Made by a program: the position numbers and the translations under genes | DNA from: Lachnospiraceae bacterium oral taxon 096 | GTDB taxonomy: Bacteria; Bacillota; Clostridia; Lachnospirales; Lachnospiraceae | Direction: 5' to 3' | Length of the DNA stretch: 64,000 nt | NCBI GenBank assembly: GCA_018141845.1 | Contig: CP073340.1 | Location: 351,001-415,000, forward strand | In this document: positions 1 through 9,245 of the stretch, in pieces | Numbering within the stretch: position 1 is the stretch's first letter | Layout: each line of letters starts with the position of its first letter | The notes under the pieces: generated by a model | The model's database searches: none | What the model was told of the DNA's origin: nothing | What the model saw: the letters and a program-made list of their open reading frames with translations, nothing else

Positions 1-276
1 ACCATTTACCTCAAGAACCTTCTCATAACCAGCGGTTACACCAACGATCATGTTGTGGATCAATGTTCTTGTCAAACCGTGCAATGACTTATTTCTCTTT
101 AAATCATTTGGTCTTGTAACTACAATCTCTTCACCTTCCTGCTTGATTGTCAACTCTGCAGGTAATGTTCTCTCAAGAGTTCCCTTAGGACCCTTTACAG
201 TCACATGGTTATTTTCTGCAATCGTAACAGTAACGCCTGCTGGGATTGCGATAGGCATTCTTCCTATACGTGACAT
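1..276 (-). CDS. rplF: 50S ribosomal protein L6, N-terminal part (runs off the window)
   Basis: The first 92 codons of L6 are present, beginning MSRIGRMPIAIPAGVTV and continuing through GPKGTLERTLP. The rest lies before base 1. L6 is a primary 23S rRNA-binding protein near the sarcin-ricin loop and the factor-binding site. The ATG at 276 follows a GGAGG box, about 58 bases after the rpsH stop. It is the last visible gene of the spc part of the operon. Identification is firm from the N-terminal sequence and gene order. Confidence 0.97.
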   Translation of the reverse strand, partial: MSRIGRMPIAIPAGVTVTIAENNHVTVKGPKGTLERTLPAELTIKQEGEEIVVTRPNDLKRNKSLHGLTRTLIHNMIVGVTAGYEKVLEVNG

Positions 277-334
277 GCCGTCTACCTCCTTAAATTCATC
301 GTGGGGCTTTCGCCCCATGTTTTCAGGTTATAAA

Positions 335-736
335 TTACCAAACAAATGCCAAAACTTCACCACCAACGCCAAGCTCTCTAGCCTTCTTGTCTGTGATTAC
401 GCCCTGATTTGTTGAAATAATTGCTGTTCCAAGTCCACCCAATACTCTAGGTAACTCTTCCTTGTTTGCATAAATACGAAGACCTGGCTTAGAAATTCTC
501 TTGATGCCACTGATGATTCTTTCTGTCTTATCTGCATTGTACTTTAATGTGATGCGGATTGTCTGGAAAGCACCGTCTTCAATGAGTTCATATTTCTTTA
601 CGTAACCTTCATCGACCAAAATGTTAGCGATAGCTACTTTCATCTTTGATGAAGGAATGTCAACTACGTCGTGCTTTGCAGTATTTGCATTACGAATTCT
701 TGTCAGCATATCTGCAATCGGATCGCTCATTGTCAT
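335..736 (-). CDS. rpsH: 30S ribosomal protein S8
   Basis: This 133-residue protein starts [17 protein letters not shown], the standard S8 N-terminus, and ends [10 protein letters not shown] as S8 proteins do. S8 binds the central domain of 16S rRNA and is needed for assembly of the 30S platform. The ATG at 736 has GGAGG eight bases upstream. It lies between the S14 and L6 genes, the usual spc order. Confidence 0.98.
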   Translation of the reverse strand: MTMSDPIADMLTRIRNANTAKHDVVDIPSSKMKVAIANILVDEGYVKKYELIEDGAFQTIRITLKYNADKTERIISGIKRISKPGLRIYANKEELPRVLGGLGTAIISTNQGVITDKKARELGVGGEVLAFVW

Positions 737-810
737 GGATATTGCCTCCTTAAAATTAATCTAAATTATATTCTTCACACCGCCTTGTGCCGTGTGCTTA
801 TAGCCTCTGT

Positions 811-996
811 TTACCAGCTTGCTTTCTTGACACCTGGAATCTGTCCCTTGTAAGCTAACTCACGGAAGCAAATTCTGCAGATACCATATTTTCTAAGATA
901 AGCGTGTGGACGACCACAGATCTTACATCTGTTGTACTCTCTTGTAGAGAACTTCGCTGGGCGTGCCTGCTTAATCTTCATCGAAGTCTTTGCCAT
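811..996 (-). CDS. rpsZ: 30S ribosomal protein S14, zinc-binding short form (type Z)
   Basis: At 61 residues this is the short S14 typical of Firmicutes. Two zinc-ligand pairs are visible: CKICGRP and CRICFRE. The protein sits in the head of the small subunit. The zinc-carrying form implies that zinc-free S14, if present, is encoded elsewhere. It lies between rplE and rpsH with short spacers, as expected for the spc operon. Confidence 0.97.
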   Translation of the reverse strand: MAKTSMKIKQARPAKFSTREYNRCKICGRPHAYLRKYGICRICFRELAYKGQIPGVKKASW

Positions 997-1011
997 GGAT
1001 ATCCCTCCTGA

Positions 1012-1551
1012 TTATTTTGCAAATGGCATATTGAATAATGTCAAAAGTTCACGTGCTTCTTCATCTGTGTTCGCTGTTGTAACGAAGATAACGTCCATAC
1101 CACGAACCTTGTCTACCTTATCGTACTCAATCTCAGGGAAAATCAACTGCTCCTTGATGCCAAGTGCATAGTTTCCTCTGCCATCAAATGCGTTAGGATT
1201 TACACCTCTAAAGTCACGTACACGAGGTAATGCAAGGTTGATCAAGCGATCTGCAAACTCGTACATCTTATCTCCACGAAGAGTTACCTTACATCCGATT
1301 GGCATACCCTCTCTCAACTTGAAGTTTGCGATTGACTTCTTAGACTTTGTAACCACTGGCTTCTGTCCGGAGATGATCTCTAAATCTCTGATTGCGGAAT
1401 CAAGAATCTTTGCGTTCTCCTTAGCCTCACCGACACCCATGTTGATGACGATTTTGTCAAGCTTTGGAACCTGCATCATATTCTTATAACCGAACTTCTC
1501 TGTCATCTTTGCGACGATTTCGTTCTTATATGTATCTCTAAGTCTTGCCAC
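1012..1551 (-). CDS. rplE: 50S ribosomal protein L5
   Basis: A 179-residue protein of the usual L5 length, with the characteristic stretches [13 protein letters not shown] and [16 protein letters not shown]5 binds 5S rRNA and contacts the P-site tRNA across the central protuberance. The start codon is GTG at 1551, supported by GGAGG seven bases upstream. It follows rplX after about 20 bases. Confidence 0.98.
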   Translation of the reverse strand: MARLRDTYKNEIVAKMTEKFGYKNMMQVPKLDKIVINMGVGEAKENAKILDSAIRDLEIISGQKPVVTKSKKSIANFKLREGMPIGCKVTLRGDKMYEFADRLINLALPRVRDFRGVNPNAFDGRGNYALGIKEQLIFPEIEYDKVDKVRGMDVIFVTTANTDEEARELLTLFNMPFAK

Positions 1552-1571
1552 TTTTCTTCCTCCTCTCCGAA

Positions 1572-1877
1572 TTAGTTGATTGTCTTTCCGGTCTTCTTAG
1601 CAAAGCGAACCTTTTTGTCGCCTTCCATTCTAAAGCCAACTCTTGTTGCCTGGCCATCAACCACAAGCATAACATTAGAAATGCTTACTGCACCCTCTTT
1701 TGTTACAATTCCGCCCTGCTGATTTGCTGCATTTGGCTTAGTGTGCTTTGTCTGCATATTGCAGCCTTCAACAACAACCTTGTTCTTCTTAGTGTCTACG
1801 CTTAAAACTTTACCTGTCTTGTCTCTATCCTTACCTGATATAATCTTTACCAGATCGTCTTTTTTAATTTTATGCAC
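1572..1877 (-). CDS. rplX: 50S ribosomal protein L24
   Basis: The frame is open further upstream, but the start best supported is GTG at 1877. It gives [17 protein letters not shown] and is preceded by AAGGAGG at an eight-base spacing, giving 101 residues, the normal L24 length. The KOW-type start ([18 protein letters not shown]) is clear. L24 is an early assembly initiator on 23S rRNA. A longer upstream start at 1919 would overlap rplN and has no Shine-Dalgarno box. Confidence 0.96.
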   Translation of the reverse strand: MHKIKKDDLVKIISGKDRDKTGKVLSVDTKKNKVVVEGCNMQTKHTKPNAANQQGGIVTKEGAVSISNVMLVVDGQATRVGFRMEGDKKVRFAKKTGKTIN

Positions 1878-1890
1878 AGTAGACACCTCC

Positions 1891-2259
1891 TTATAATACT
1901 TCCGGAGCAAGAGATACAATTTTCATGAAGTGCTTTTCACGAAGCTCTCTAGCAACCGGTCCAAAGATACGAGTTCCCTTTGGAGTCTTGTCATCTTTGA
2001 TAATTACTGCTGCATTCTCATCGAATCTAATGTATGAACCGTCCTTACGACGAGTGCTGTTTACTGTTCTTACAACAACAGCCTTAACAACATCGCCCTT
2101 CTTTACAACGCCACCTGGTGTTGCATCTTTGACGGAAGCGACGATTACATCGCCGATATGAGCATATCTTCTTGTTGAACCACCCATAACACGGATGCAA
2201 AGCAATTCCTTTGCTCCAGTATTATCAGCGACCTTCAATCTTGTTTCCTGCTGGATCAT
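1891..2259 (-). CDS. rplN: 50S ribosomal protein L14
   Basis: The 122-residue product begins [19 protein letters not shown] and ends [10 protein letters not shown], both diagnostic for L14. It sits at the subunit interface beside L19 and helps form intersubunit bridges. Spacing to rpsQ (26 bases) and rplX (13 bases) is that of a tight operon. Confidence 0.98.
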   Translation of the reverse strand: MIQQETRLKVADNTGAKELLCIRVMGGSTRRYAHIGDVIVASVKDATPGGVVKKGDVVKAVVVRTVNSTRRKDGSYIRFDENAAVIIKDDKTPKGTRIFGPVARELREKHFMKIVSLAPEVL

Positions 2260-2285
2260 GCTGAATACTCCCTTCCTAACGAATA

Positions 2286-2540
2286 TTATTTTGCCTTCTC
2301 AATAATCTCTACAAGTCTCCATCTCTTATCCTTAGAGATTGGTCTTGTCTCCATAATCTTTACTGTATCGCCGATGCCACACTCATTCTTCTCATCATGT
2401 GCCTTGAACTTCACAGTCTTCTTAACGATCTTACCGTATAGAGGATGCTTTACATGATCCTCAATCGCAACAGTGATTGTCTTGTCCATCTTGTCACTGA
2501 CAACCTTGCCGATTCGTGTTTTTCTAAGATTTCTCTCCAC
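2286..2540 (-). CDS. rpsQ: 30S ribosomal protein S17
   Basis: This 84-residue protein has the S17 OB-fold sequence [19 protein letters not shown]17 is a primary 16S rRNA binder. The initiation codon is GTG at 2540, with AAGGAG upstream. It lies between rpmC and rplN as in the canonical S10 operon. Confidence 0.97.
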   Translation of the reverse strand: MERNLRKTRIGKVVSDKMDKTITVAIEDHVKHPLYGKIVKKTVKFKAHDEKNECGIGDTVKIMETRPISKDKRWRLVEIIEKAK

Positions 2541-2558
2541 GTTCTATCTCCTTCCGGC

Positions 2559-2765
2559 TTACGCCATCTTCGCATTCTCAGTAATAACTGTCTGAATTCT
2601 CGCAATGTTCTTACGAACCTGGGTAATCTTGGCTGTATTGTCAAGCTGACTTGTTGCGTTTTGGAAACGCAAGTTAAACAGCTCTTTCTTAGCGGAAACT
2701 AATTCTTCTTTTAACTCTGCTACTGTCTTACCCTTTAATTCATTCACATACTTATTAGTTTTCAC
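2559..2765 (-). CDS. rpmC: 50S ribosomal protein L29
   Basis: A GTG at 2765 gives [18 protein letters not shown], the standard L29 N-terminus, and a 68-residue product. A start three codons upstream (2774) is also open but adds residues the family lacks. The gene overlaps the 3' end of rplP by 11 bases, so translation is probably coupled. L29 sits at the peptide exit tunnel beside L23. Confidence 0.95.
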   Translation of the reverse strand: MKTNKYVNELKGKTVAELKEELVSAKKELFNLRFQNATSQLDNTAKITQVRKNIARIQTVITENAKMA

Positions 2766-3192
2766 TCTTCTCACCGCCTTCTAAATCTGCCTTGGAAACG
2801 ATCTTGCATCTGCAAGGAAGTTTGTGCATTGCCAGACGAAGTGCCTCTCTTGCTGTGTCCTCAGGAACGCCAGCAATCTCAAATAACACACGGCCTGGTT
2901 TAACAACTGCTACCCAATACTCTGTTGAACCTTTTCCTGAACCCATTCGAGTCTCAGCAGGCTTTGCTGTGACTGGCTTATCTGGGAAGATCTTGATCCA
3001 AACTTTACCACCACGCTTGATATAACGTGTCATAGCAACTCTGGCTGCCTCGATCTGATTTGATCTGATCCAGCAAGGATCAAGAGAAACTAAACCGAAT
3101 TCACCATTGGAAATCTTATTTCCTCTAAGCGCCTTACCAGCCATAGATCCACGGAACTGCTTTCTGCGCTTTACTCTCTTAGGCATTAACAT
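2755..3192 (-). CDS. rplP: 50S ribosomal protein L16
   Basis: The 145-residue protein begins [15 protein letters not shown], the common Firmicutes L16 start. It contains [19 protein letters not shown], the conserved loop of L16. It organises the A-site region of the large subunit. The start is one base from the rpsC stop, and its stop overlaps rpmC. Confidence 0.98.
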   Translation of the reverse strand: MLMPKRVKRRKQFRGSMAGKALRGNKISNGEFGLVSLDPCWIRSNQIEAARVAMTRYIKRGGKVWIKIFPDKPVTAKPAETRMGSGKGSTEYWVAVVKPGRVLFEIAGVPEDTAREALRLAMHKLPCRCKIVSKADLEGGEKSEN

Positions 3193-3193
3193 A

Positions 3194-3853
3194 TTACTTT
3201 ACGCTCCCTTCCTTTGTATTTGACTTTGCTGGAAGTATTTCGCCCTTATAGATCCAAACTTTAACTCCAACCTTACCGTATGTGGTATTTGCCTCAGCAA
3301 AACCATAATCAATGTCTGCACGAAGTGTCTGAAGTGGAATGGTACCCTCTGAGTAGAACTCTGTACGAGCCATATCAGCACCACCAAGACGACCTGAACA
3401 GCAAGTCTTGATACCAAGTACACCTGACTTCATACTTCTGCTCATTGTTGACTTCATTGCTCTACGGAAAGCAATACGATTTTCCAACTGCTGTGCAATG
3501 GACTCTGCAACTAACTGTGCATCTCTATCTGGTCTCTTAATTTCCTTAATGTCAATAAATACCTTCCTTGTTGTGTACTTACTAACTTCTACCTTTAACT
3601 TCTCAATCTCTGCGCCGCCCTTACCAATGACAACACCTGGCTTAGCTGTGTGAATAATGATCTTCACTTTGTCTGACGCACGCTCAATTTCAATATCTGA
3701 AACACCGGCACTGTACAGCTTCTTCTTTAAGAATTTTCTGATGTTGTAATCTTCAACGAGATAATCAGCAAAATCAGCTTCTGCGTACCATCTTGAGCCC
3801 CAGTCTTTGATAACACCGACTCTAATGCCATGTGGATTAACTTTCTGTCCCAT
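3194..3853 (-). CDS. rpsC: 30S ribosomal protein S3
   Basis: 219 residues, starting [18 protein letters not shown], with the KH-domain GxxG loop in [14 protein letters not shown]3 lines the mRNA entry channel with S4 and S5. Length and order (rplV before, rplP after) are normal. Confidence 0.98.
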   Translation of the reverse strand: MGQKVNPHGIRVGVIKDWGSRWYAEADFADYLVEDYNIRKFLKKKLYSAGVSDIEIERASDKVKIIIHTAKPGVVIGKGGAEIEKLKVEVSKYTTRKVFIDIKEIKRPDRDAQLVAESIAQQLENRIAFRRAMKSTMSRSMKSGVLGIKTCCSGRLGGADMARTEFYSEGTIPLQTLRADIDYGFAEANTTYGKVGVKVWIYKGEILPAKSNTKEGSVK

Positions 3854-3869
3854 TTTTTGCCTCCTCTAA

Positions 3870-4256
3870 TTATCTTTCGTCAAGTATTACAGTGATATTG
3901 CTCATTCTCTTCTCAATTCTATAAGCTCTACCCTGTGCTCTTGGTTTTACTCTCTTCATAATTGGACCATCGCTTGCGAAGCACTCTGCAACATAAAGTC
4001 TCTCTGGGTCCATATGATTGTTATTCTCAGCATTTGCAACAGCTGAACTTAATAACTTCTCGATAACGCTTGAAGCATATCTAGGATTGTATGTTACGAT
4101 AGCCAATGCCTCAGCAATATTCTTTCCACGAATTGCATCCAAAACAAAACATGCCTTCTGCACTGGTACTCTAGCATAAGAAAGCTTTGCAGACGGTCTC
4201 TTATCCTTTACTGCATTTCTTTCTCTCTTAAACTGGGATCTATGTCCTTTAGCCAT
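3870..4256 (-). CDS. rplV: 50S ribosomal protein L22
   Basis: A 128-residue L22 with a basic N-terminal extension before SAKLSYARVPVQKA and the exit-tunnel hairpin around KRVKPRAQGRAYRIEKR. The hairpin lines the nascent-peptide tunnel, a macrolide-relevant site. The ATG at 4256 follows a GGAGG box. Confidence 0.97.
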   Translation of the reverse strand: MAKGHRSQFKRERNAVKDKRPSAKLSYARVPVQKACFVLDAIRGKNIAEALAIVTYNPRYASSVIEKLLSSAVANAENNNHMDPERLYVAECFASDGPIMKRVKPRAQGRAYRIEKRMSNITVILDER

Positions 4257-4285
4257 TGATGAAACCTCCTTTCAAACCTTTCTTA

Positions 4286-4564
4286 TTATCTTGCTGCCTT
4301 CTTATCGTCGCCCTTATGACCTCTGTAAGTTCTTGTCGCTACGAACTCACCAAGCTTATGTCCAACCATATCCTCTGTAACATATACTGGAACATGCTTT
4401 CTGCCATCATGAACTGCGATTGTGTGGCCTAACATCTGTGGGAAGATTGTAGAACGACGAGACCAAGTCTTGATAACACTCTTATCATTGCTCTTGTTCA
4501 TCTCATCGACTTTCTTTAATAAACTCGCATCTGCGAATGGTCCCTTTTTAAGTGAACGTGACAT
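4286..4564 (-). CDS. rpsS: 30S ribosomal protein S19
   Basis: The 92-residue sequence begins [18 protein letters not shown] and carries the [19 protein letters not shown] segment, both diagnostic. S19 forms a complex with S13 in the 30S head that contacts A-site tRNA. It lies directly after rplB in the operon. Confidence 0.98.
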   Translation of the reverse strand: MSRSLKKGPFADASLLKKVDEMNKSNDKSVIKTWSRRSTIFPQMLGHTIAVHDGRKHVPVYVTEDMVGHKLGEFVATRTYRGHKGDDKKAAR

Positions 4565-4581
4565 TTGTCTTCTCTCCTCCT

Positions 4582-5430
4582 TTATTTCGTAGCGCCCTTA
4601 CCGTCTCTTCTTCTTACGATAAGCTTGCTTGACTGCTTCTTGTTATTTCTTGTCTTAAGGCCAAGAGCTGGCTTGCCCCAAGGTGTAACAGGGCCTGGAC
4701 GACCAATTCCTGTCTTACCTTCACCACCACCATGTGGATGGTCATTAGGGTTCATAACAGATCCACGAACTGTAGGTCTAATACCCATATTTCTCTTTCT
4801 TCCGGCCTTACCAATCTTTACAAGAGAGTGCTCACCATTGCCTACAACACCAATTGTTGCACGGCAGATCATTGGAACCATACGCATCTCGCCTGATGGA
4901 AGACGAAGTGTTGCGTACTTACCTTCCTTTGCCATAAGCTGAGCTGCATTACCAGCAGAACGAACGAGCTGTCCGCCCTTTCCTGGATAGAGCTCGATAT
5001 TGTGAATCTGTGTACCAACTGGGATGTCAGCAAGCTGTAAACAGTTACCAACCTTTGCCTCTGCTGTGGAACCATTCATCACTGTCATACCAACCTTAAG
5101 TCCCTCTGGAGCAAGGATGTATGCCTTAGCACCATCTGCATAGCAGATCAATGCAATATTTGCTGTTCTATTTGGATCATACTCGATTGTAACAACCTTA
5201 GCTGGAATACCGTCCTTGGCATTTCTCTTAAAGTCGATCAATCTATATTTTCTTCTGGAGCCGCCTCCATGATGTCTTACTGTAATCTTACCCTGGTTAT
5301 TACGTCCTGCATGCTTCTTCAATGAAACAACGAGTGACTTTTCTGGTGTTGACTTTGTAATCTCAACAAAGTCTAAACCTGTCATATTACGTCTGGACGG
5401 GGTATAAGGGCCATACTTTTTAATTCCCAT
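4582..5430 (-). CDS. rplB: 50S ribosomal protein L2
   Basis: 282 residues with the conserved [16 protein letters not shown] start and the C-terminal [16 protein letters not shown] motif, whose histidine lies near the peptidyl-transferase centre. L2 is required for subunit association and peptidyl transfer. Gene order L23-L2-S19 is standard. Confidence 0.98.
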   Translation of the reverse strand: MGIKKYGPYTPSRRNMTGLDFVEITKSTPEKSLVVSLKKHAGRNNQGKITVRHHGGGSRRKYRLIDFKRNAKDGIPAKVVTIEYDPNRTANIALICYADGAKAYILAPEGLKVGMTVMNGSTAEAKVGNCLQLADIPVGTQIHNIELYPGKGGQLVRSAGNAAQLMAKEGKYATLRLPSGEMRMVPMICRATIGVVGNGEHSLVKIGKAGRKRNMGIRPTVRGSVMNPNDHPHGGGEGKTGIGRPGPVTPWGKPALGLKTRNNKKQSSKLIVRRRDGKGATK

Positions 5431-5480
5431 TGTATTCTCCTTCTTCCTTTATCACGGTTTTACCGTATAGTCAAAAATTC

Positions 5481-5780
5481 CTACAGTCCCTCAAAGATCT
5501 CGATATCCTTGCTATCTGCTGTCAACTGAATAATAGCCTTCTTTGTCTTTGCAGTCTTACCTGTGGTCAAACCACGGCGCTTGTTCTTTCCGTCAAGGTT
5601 CATTGTATTTACAGAAGAAACCTTTGTTCCTGGGAACATCTTCTCTACAGCTTCCTTGATCATTGTCTTGTTAGCCTCTGTATGTACTAAGAAAGTGTAC
5701 TTCTTATCAGCCATACCAGCCATGCTCTTCTCTGTAATTACAGGCTTGAGGATTACATCATAGTATTTAATGTCTGCCAT
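5481..5780 (-). CDS. rplW: 50S ribosomal protein L23
   Basis: A 99-residue L23 with the typical [15 protein letters not shown] start and the [12 protein letters not shown] loop. It forms the docking site for trigger factor and SRP at the tunnel exit. Its ATG overlaps the rplD stop by one base (TAATG), so the two genes are probably translationally coupled. Confidence 0.97.
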   Translation of the reverse strand: MADIKYYDVILKPVITEKSMAGMADKKYTFLVHTEANKTMIKEAVEKMFPGTKVSSVNTMNLDGKNKRRGLTTGKTAKTKKAIIQLTADSKDIEIFEGL

Positions 5781-6400
5781 TATGCGTATACCTCCTCGAT
5801 TGTATTTACTGCAGCCTTAGAAGCAATAACTGTGTTGTACTTTAAGATGTCATATACATTGATTGTCTTAGGAGAAGCTGTCTTCATTCCCTTGATATTT
5901 CTTGTTGAAAGCACTGTATTTGTCTCACCCTCACTGACAACGACAAGACCCTTATTGATCTTTAAGTTATTGAGTGTCTGCTGCATCTTCTTTGTCTTGA
6001 TCTCGTCCATCTTAAAGTCGTCAACGACAATGAACTTATTCTCATTTACTCTGCTTGTAAGAGCGCTCTTTAATGCAAGTCTTCTCTCTTTCTTATTCAA
6101 AGTAATTGTGTAATCTCTAGGTGTTGGTGCGAATACAACTCCGCCACCCTTCCACTGTGGTGATCTTGTTGATCCCTGGCGAGCATGACCTGTTCCCTTC
6201 TGCTTCCAAGGCTTTCTTCCTCCACCGCTTACTTCGGAACGGGTCTTTGCCTTTTGTGTTCCCTGACGCTTATTTGCAAGCTGTGCAACTACTGCTAAAT
6301 GTACAAGGTGCTCATTCACATTTACACCAAAAATTGCATCATTTAACTCTAATGTGTCTACTTCTTTACCGTTAATATCGTAAACAGATACCTTAGCCAT
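5780..6400 (-). CDS. rplD: 50S ribosomal protein L4
   Basis: 206 residues with the L4 signature [19 protein letters not shown] followed by [14 protein letters not shown]4 lines the exit tunnel. In several bacteria it also represses its own S10 operon through the operon leader, which is relevant to the structured leader at 7529-7633. It overlaps the rplW start by one base. Confidence 0.98.
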   Translation of the reverse strand: MAKVSVYDINGKEVDTLELNDAIFGVNVNEHLVHLAVVAQLANKRQGTQKAKTRSEVSGGGRKPWKQKGTGHARQGSTRSPQWKGGGVVFAPTPRDYTITLNKKERRLALKSALTSRVNENKFIVVDDFKMDEIKTKKMQQTLNNLKINKGLVVVSEGETNTVLSTRNIKGMKTASPKTINVYDILKYNTVIASKAAVNTIEEVYA

Positions 6401-6427
6401 CTGTGCGTTCCTCCTTTCTTGTAAAGA

Positions 6428-7108
6428 CTAGTTTGTCTTTACTGTTTCCTTAAGTGTTACAAGTGCCTTCTTTGGTCCTGGTACTGAACCCTTAACAAGA
6501 ATCAAACCGTTCTCCACATCAACCTTTACCACTTCAAGGTTCTGTGTTGTAATCTGCTTAGCGCCCATATGTCCAGGCATTCCTTTGCCTTTGAATACAT
6601 GGCTTGGGTCAGATGATGAACCATTAGATCCCTGATGACGATGGAACTTAGATCCGTGAGCCATAGGACCTCTTGACTGTCCGTGTCTCTTGATCGCACC
6701 CTGGAAACCTTTTCCCTTGGAGATTGCTGTTGCGTCAACCTTATCGCCCTCAGCAAAGATATCCGCTTTGATCTCATCTTTTACAGAATAATCAGCTGCA
6801 TTCTCAAATCTAAACTCCTTTAAGAATCTACCTGCTGTATAAACTTCTCTCTTTTGACCATTGCTCTTTTCAATCGTCTTCTTTTCGATACCAGCCTTGT
6901 CAAGGTGACCGGCCTTAGCCTTGTTCACAAGCTTTGTACGGATCTGTCCGTATGCAACCTGTACTGAATTATATCCGTCGTTTTCTTCTGTCTTAACCTG
7001 TGTAACTACACATGGTCCAGCCTGAAGAACGGTTACTGGAACCAACACACCAGCTTCATTGAAGATCTGTGTCATTCCAACTTTTGTAGCAAGAACTGCC
7101 TTCTTCAT
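6428..7108 (-). CDS. rplC: 50S ribosomal protein L3
   Basis: The 226-residue product begins [20 protein letters not shown] and has the conserved [13 protein letters not shown] and [15 protein letters not shown] motifs. L3 is an assembly initiator that reaches the peptidyl-transferase centre. It is somewhat longer than the usual ~209 residues because of an insertion in the first half (roughly residues 60-95). Confidence 0.97.
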   Translation of the reverse strand: MKKAVLATKVGMTQIFNEAGVLVPVTVLQAGPCVVTQVKTEENDGYNSVQVAYGQIRTKLVNKAKAGHLDKAGIEKKTIEKSNGQKREVYTAGRFLKEFRFENAADYSVKDEIKADIFAEGDKVDATAISKGKGFQGAIKRHGQSRGPMAHGSKFHRHQGSNGSSSDPSHVFKGKGMPGHMGAKQITTQNLEVVKVDVENGLILVKGSVPGPKKALVTLKETVKTN

Positions 7109-7140
7109 TTCAAAATTCCTCCTGATTTTAATCTACAGCG

Positions 7141-7156
7141 GAGCACTTTCGTGCTC
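7141..7156 (-). other. Small GNRA-type hairpin between rpsJ and rplC
   Basis: On the transcribed strand the 62-base rpsJ-rplC spacer contains GAGCAC-GAAA-GTGCTC, a perfect 6-bp stem with a GAAA tetraloop. No U-run follows, so it is not a terminator. It may be an RNA processing or stability element. Function is unknown. Confidence 0.5.
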
Positions 7157-7170
7157 ATCCTAGAGCAGGA

Positions 7171-7488
7171 TTATCTACTCTTCATTTTAATATCGATATG
7201 AACACCAGCTGGCATCTCAAGACGTGACAATGCGTCAACTGTCTTGTCGCTTGGTGCAACAACATCAATCAATCTCTTATGTGTTCTCTGCTCGAACTGC
7301 TCACGAGAGTCCTTATACTTATGAACCGCTCTCAAGATTGTTACTACTTCCTTCTTTGTTGGAAGTGGAACTGGTCCTGACACCTTTGCTCCTGTCTTCT
7401 TTACAGTTTCGACAATTTTACTAGCTGAATTGTCTACCAATTGATGGTCATAAGCCTTTAATGTGATTCTCATTACCTGATTTGCCAT
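7171..7488 (-). CDS. rpsJ: 30S ribosomal protein S10
   Basis: A 105-residue S10 with the standard [16 protein letters not shown] start and the [18 protein letters not shown] end. S10 sits in the 30S head and doubles as the NusE antitermination factor in many bacteria. It is the first gene of the operon. The ATG at 7488 has AAAGGAGG upstream, at the end of a structured leader. Confidence 0.98.
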   Translation of the reverse strand: MANQVMRITLKAYDHQLVDNSASKIVETVKKTGAKVSGPVPLPTKKEVVTILRAVHKYKDSREQFEQRTHKRLIDVVAPSDKTVDALSRLEMPAGVHIDIKMKSR

Positions 7489-7528
7489 AAAAAAAGTCGC
7501 CTCCTTTTCGCACTTTTTGATTTAAGTA

Positions 7529-7633
7529 CGACAAGCGGTGACTGTACACATTTCCGGGCGTGTCTTCTCTATTCTACCCGAAAAAACTACCTCCCTGTTG
7601 GGTTGCTGTTAACTTGTACAGTGACTTGTCGCC
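7529..7633 (-). promoter_or_regulatory. Structured 5' leader of the S10 operon (long-range stem)
   Basis: Two arms, 7529-7548 and 7615-7633, pair over 8 bp (ACTGTACA with TGTACAGT) and a further 7 bp (CGACAAG with CTTGTCG), separated by a small internal loop. They enclose about 66 bases. The element lies between the promoter at 7725-7753 and rpsJ, inside an untranslated leader of roughly 230 bases. Ribosomal-protein operons are often autoregulated through such leaders, and L4 does this for S10 in some bacteria. The ligand here is not known. Confidence 0.5.
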
Positions 7634-7724
7634 AGTTTAGTAACATGACTTTCGCTCCACGGAAAACCCATCCTCTTGAGACGGCAACCTCACGCTTCAC
7701 AGCTATCAATGTCACAGCTCGTTT

Positions 7725-7753
7725 ATGATAGCACACTCAAGTGTGCTTGACAA
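7725..7753 (-). promoter_or_regulatory. Promoter of the S10 ribosomal operon with an inverted repeat in the spacer
   Basis: On the minus strand TTGTCA (7748-7753) and TATCAT (7725-7730) are separated by exactly 17 bases, each matching the sigma-A consensus at five of six positions. The spacer is almost entirely the inverted repeat GCACAC-TTGA-GTGTGC (7731-7746). It is the only good promoter seen upstream of rpsJ. The rest of the 7489-7805 stretch holds the leader and no gene. Confidence 0.7.
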
Positions 7754-7805
7754 GGGCTTTTTTCGGTTTTTTTATTTTTTTCTAAAAAACATTATTACTA
7801 TAGAA

Positions 7806-7849
7806 GAAAATCCCTCCACTGAAATTACTATTCCAGCGAAGGGATTTTC
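7806..7849 (-). terminator. Terminator after the choline microcompartment cluster
   Basis: A 10-bp outer stem (GAAAATCCCT with AGGGATTTTC) encloses an inner stem (CTGGAAT with ATTTCAG) and begins directly after the merR stop codon. A U-rich run follows on the minus strand. It separates the microcompartment cluster from the S10 promoter downstream. Confidence 0.75.
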
Positions 7850-8671
7850 CTACAGTGTACACATAATTTCTGTTACAAATAATTGCTTGTTCTGTGTCGT
7901 CCAATAGTCCACAACATAGCGTTCAAATACATCACCTCGAATTTGTAATCCCTTTTCTTCCATATATCGATACATCCGCTCATAAGAAGATTCAATCTCT
8001 TGTAAATCTCCTATGTGATAGGTAGAAAGAAATTTGCCACCAAATTCTATTTTTTTTAGCCCATGACAAGCACAACTTTGTCCTCTTTGTAATATCGTCG
8101 CTTCCTGTGCTTGCCGCCTTCTTTTTTCTTCAAATGAATTGAAGTGCAATATTACCGCTCCCTCCACTTCTTCCCTGTTCATTTCTAACTTCGTCACCCA
8201 CGGGAGGTTGACAATCGATGTCTTGTAGTCATATTGAAATTCCTGTCTTAGACAACAGTACTCCTCAACAGGAACTTCCTTAATCCGAACCGAAGTGTCA
8301 TTGTATTCTGCCGCCAGCTTTGCCTCGCCAATTAAATTTCTCCATGCCCTTGCAGCTTGGATTTTATTATCCAACTTTTTTCTCTCCACCTCGAGCTCAT
8401 CAATCTTCTTTGTCAAACTTGAAGACACCACTTCTAAATCATGCGTTCCTAAAATATGTTTCACTTCCATCAAGCTATAGCCCATTTGCTTAAAATATTT
8501 CAAAATCATAATATCACTCATATTATCTAAACTGTAATAGCGATAACTATTTGTCTTTGAAATGGTTTCTGGCTTAATGACATCAATATCATCATAATAG
8601 CGCAATGTTTTCTTAGGAATATTGCATATTTCACTCACTTCTCCAATTAAATACTTTTCTTTCCTCTTCAT
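7850..8671 (-). CDS. MerR-family transcriptional regulator with C-terminal effector domain, probable regulator of the cut cluster
   Basis: 273 residues. The N-terminal winged HTH of the MerR family is clear (YLIGEVSEICNIPKKTLRYY, then a YRYYSLDNMSDI wing). A coiled coil follows at about residues 80-115 (KKIDELEVERKKLDNKIQ), and the C-terminal ~150 residues resemble the GyrI/BmrR-like small-molecule domain. MerR activators distort promoters with 19-bp spacers, and the cluster promoter at 23631-23661 has exactly such a spacer filled by a dyad. The gene is the last of the minus-strand cluster, 18 bases after the DUF4125 gene. The natural signal is presumably choline or a product of its metabolism, but the sequence does not show this. 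Confidence 0.85.
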   Translation of the reverse strand: MKRKEKYLIGEVSEICNIPKKTLRYYDDIDVIKPETISKTNSYRYYSLDNMSDIMILKYFKQMGYSLMEVKHILGTHDLEVVSSSLTKKIDELEVERKKLDNKIQAARAWRNLIGEAKLAAEYNDTSVRIKEVPVEEYCCLRQEFQYDYKTSIVNLPWVTKLEMNREEVEGAVILHFNSFEEKRRRQAQEATILQRGQSCACHGLKKIEFGGKFLSTYHIGDLQEIESSYERMYRYMEEKGLQIRGDVFERYVVDYWTTQNKQLFVTEIMCTL

Positions 8672-8689
8672 TGTGCACCTCTCTCACCC

Positions 8690-9244
8690 TCATCTAAGTG
8701 CTATTAAATTTTCCTTCAAGCGATTTTTGCCACACAAATAATTCTCCAAATCTGCAATTAAAATTTTTTTCAATGTCTTCTCTGAGTAGGAGCAATATTC
8801 TCCAAAGAAATAGGTTTCTACTGAAGTTTGATCTTGGTTATCCTCTTTTGAATAAAATTTTCTTCTGCTTTGCCACTCCATATCCTGAATATCACGCAAC
8901 CAATTTTGAACAAAAAACATCAAACAATCGACCAGATTCTCTTTTTCTTGTGTGCACTCTATCAATTGATGTTGAATATTTTTAAAATAGGATGGATTTG
9001 TTTTTTTCATCATATATCCATACTTATTGGCCACTAACGATATTCCTCTTGTTTTTGCCCTAATCAGGTCATCTCGGTAAGATAATAAAATTTGCTCTGA
9101 ATAGCCCCAAAAATACGCCCTTCTAGAAAATAAAAATGTTTTCTTTCGATCCTGGCAATAAGCTCGTTTACCAATGTTTTTTACATGGGTAAATTGCTCC
9201 CATTCCATCTCCATAATTTCTTTTATCAGCCAATCTCTATCCAT
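8690..9244 (-). CDS. DUF4125-like protein, partner of the TPR/DUF4037 protein
   Basis: The ATG at 9244 gives MDRDWLIKEIMEMEWEQF, which matches my recollection of the DUF4125 family start. That gives 184 residues. The longer open frame from 9307 would overlap the upstream gene by over 60 bases. The stop of the DUF4037 gene and this ATG are one base apart (TGATATG), so translation is probably coupled. The protein is aromatic- and charge-rich with no signal peptide. Its biochemical role is unknown. Its place between microcompartment genes and the merR gene suggests regulation or signalling rather than catalysis. Confidence 0.7.
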   Translation of the reverse strand: MDRDWLIKEIMEMEWEQFTHVKNIGKRAYCQDRKKTFLFSRRAYFWGYSEQILLSYRDDLIRAKTRGISLVANKYGYMMKKTNPSYFKNIQHQLIECTQEKENLVDCLMFFVQNWLRDIQDMEWQSRRKFYSKEDNQDQTSVETYFFGEYCSYSEKTLKKILIADLENYLCGKNRLKENLIALR

Positions 9245-9245
9245 A

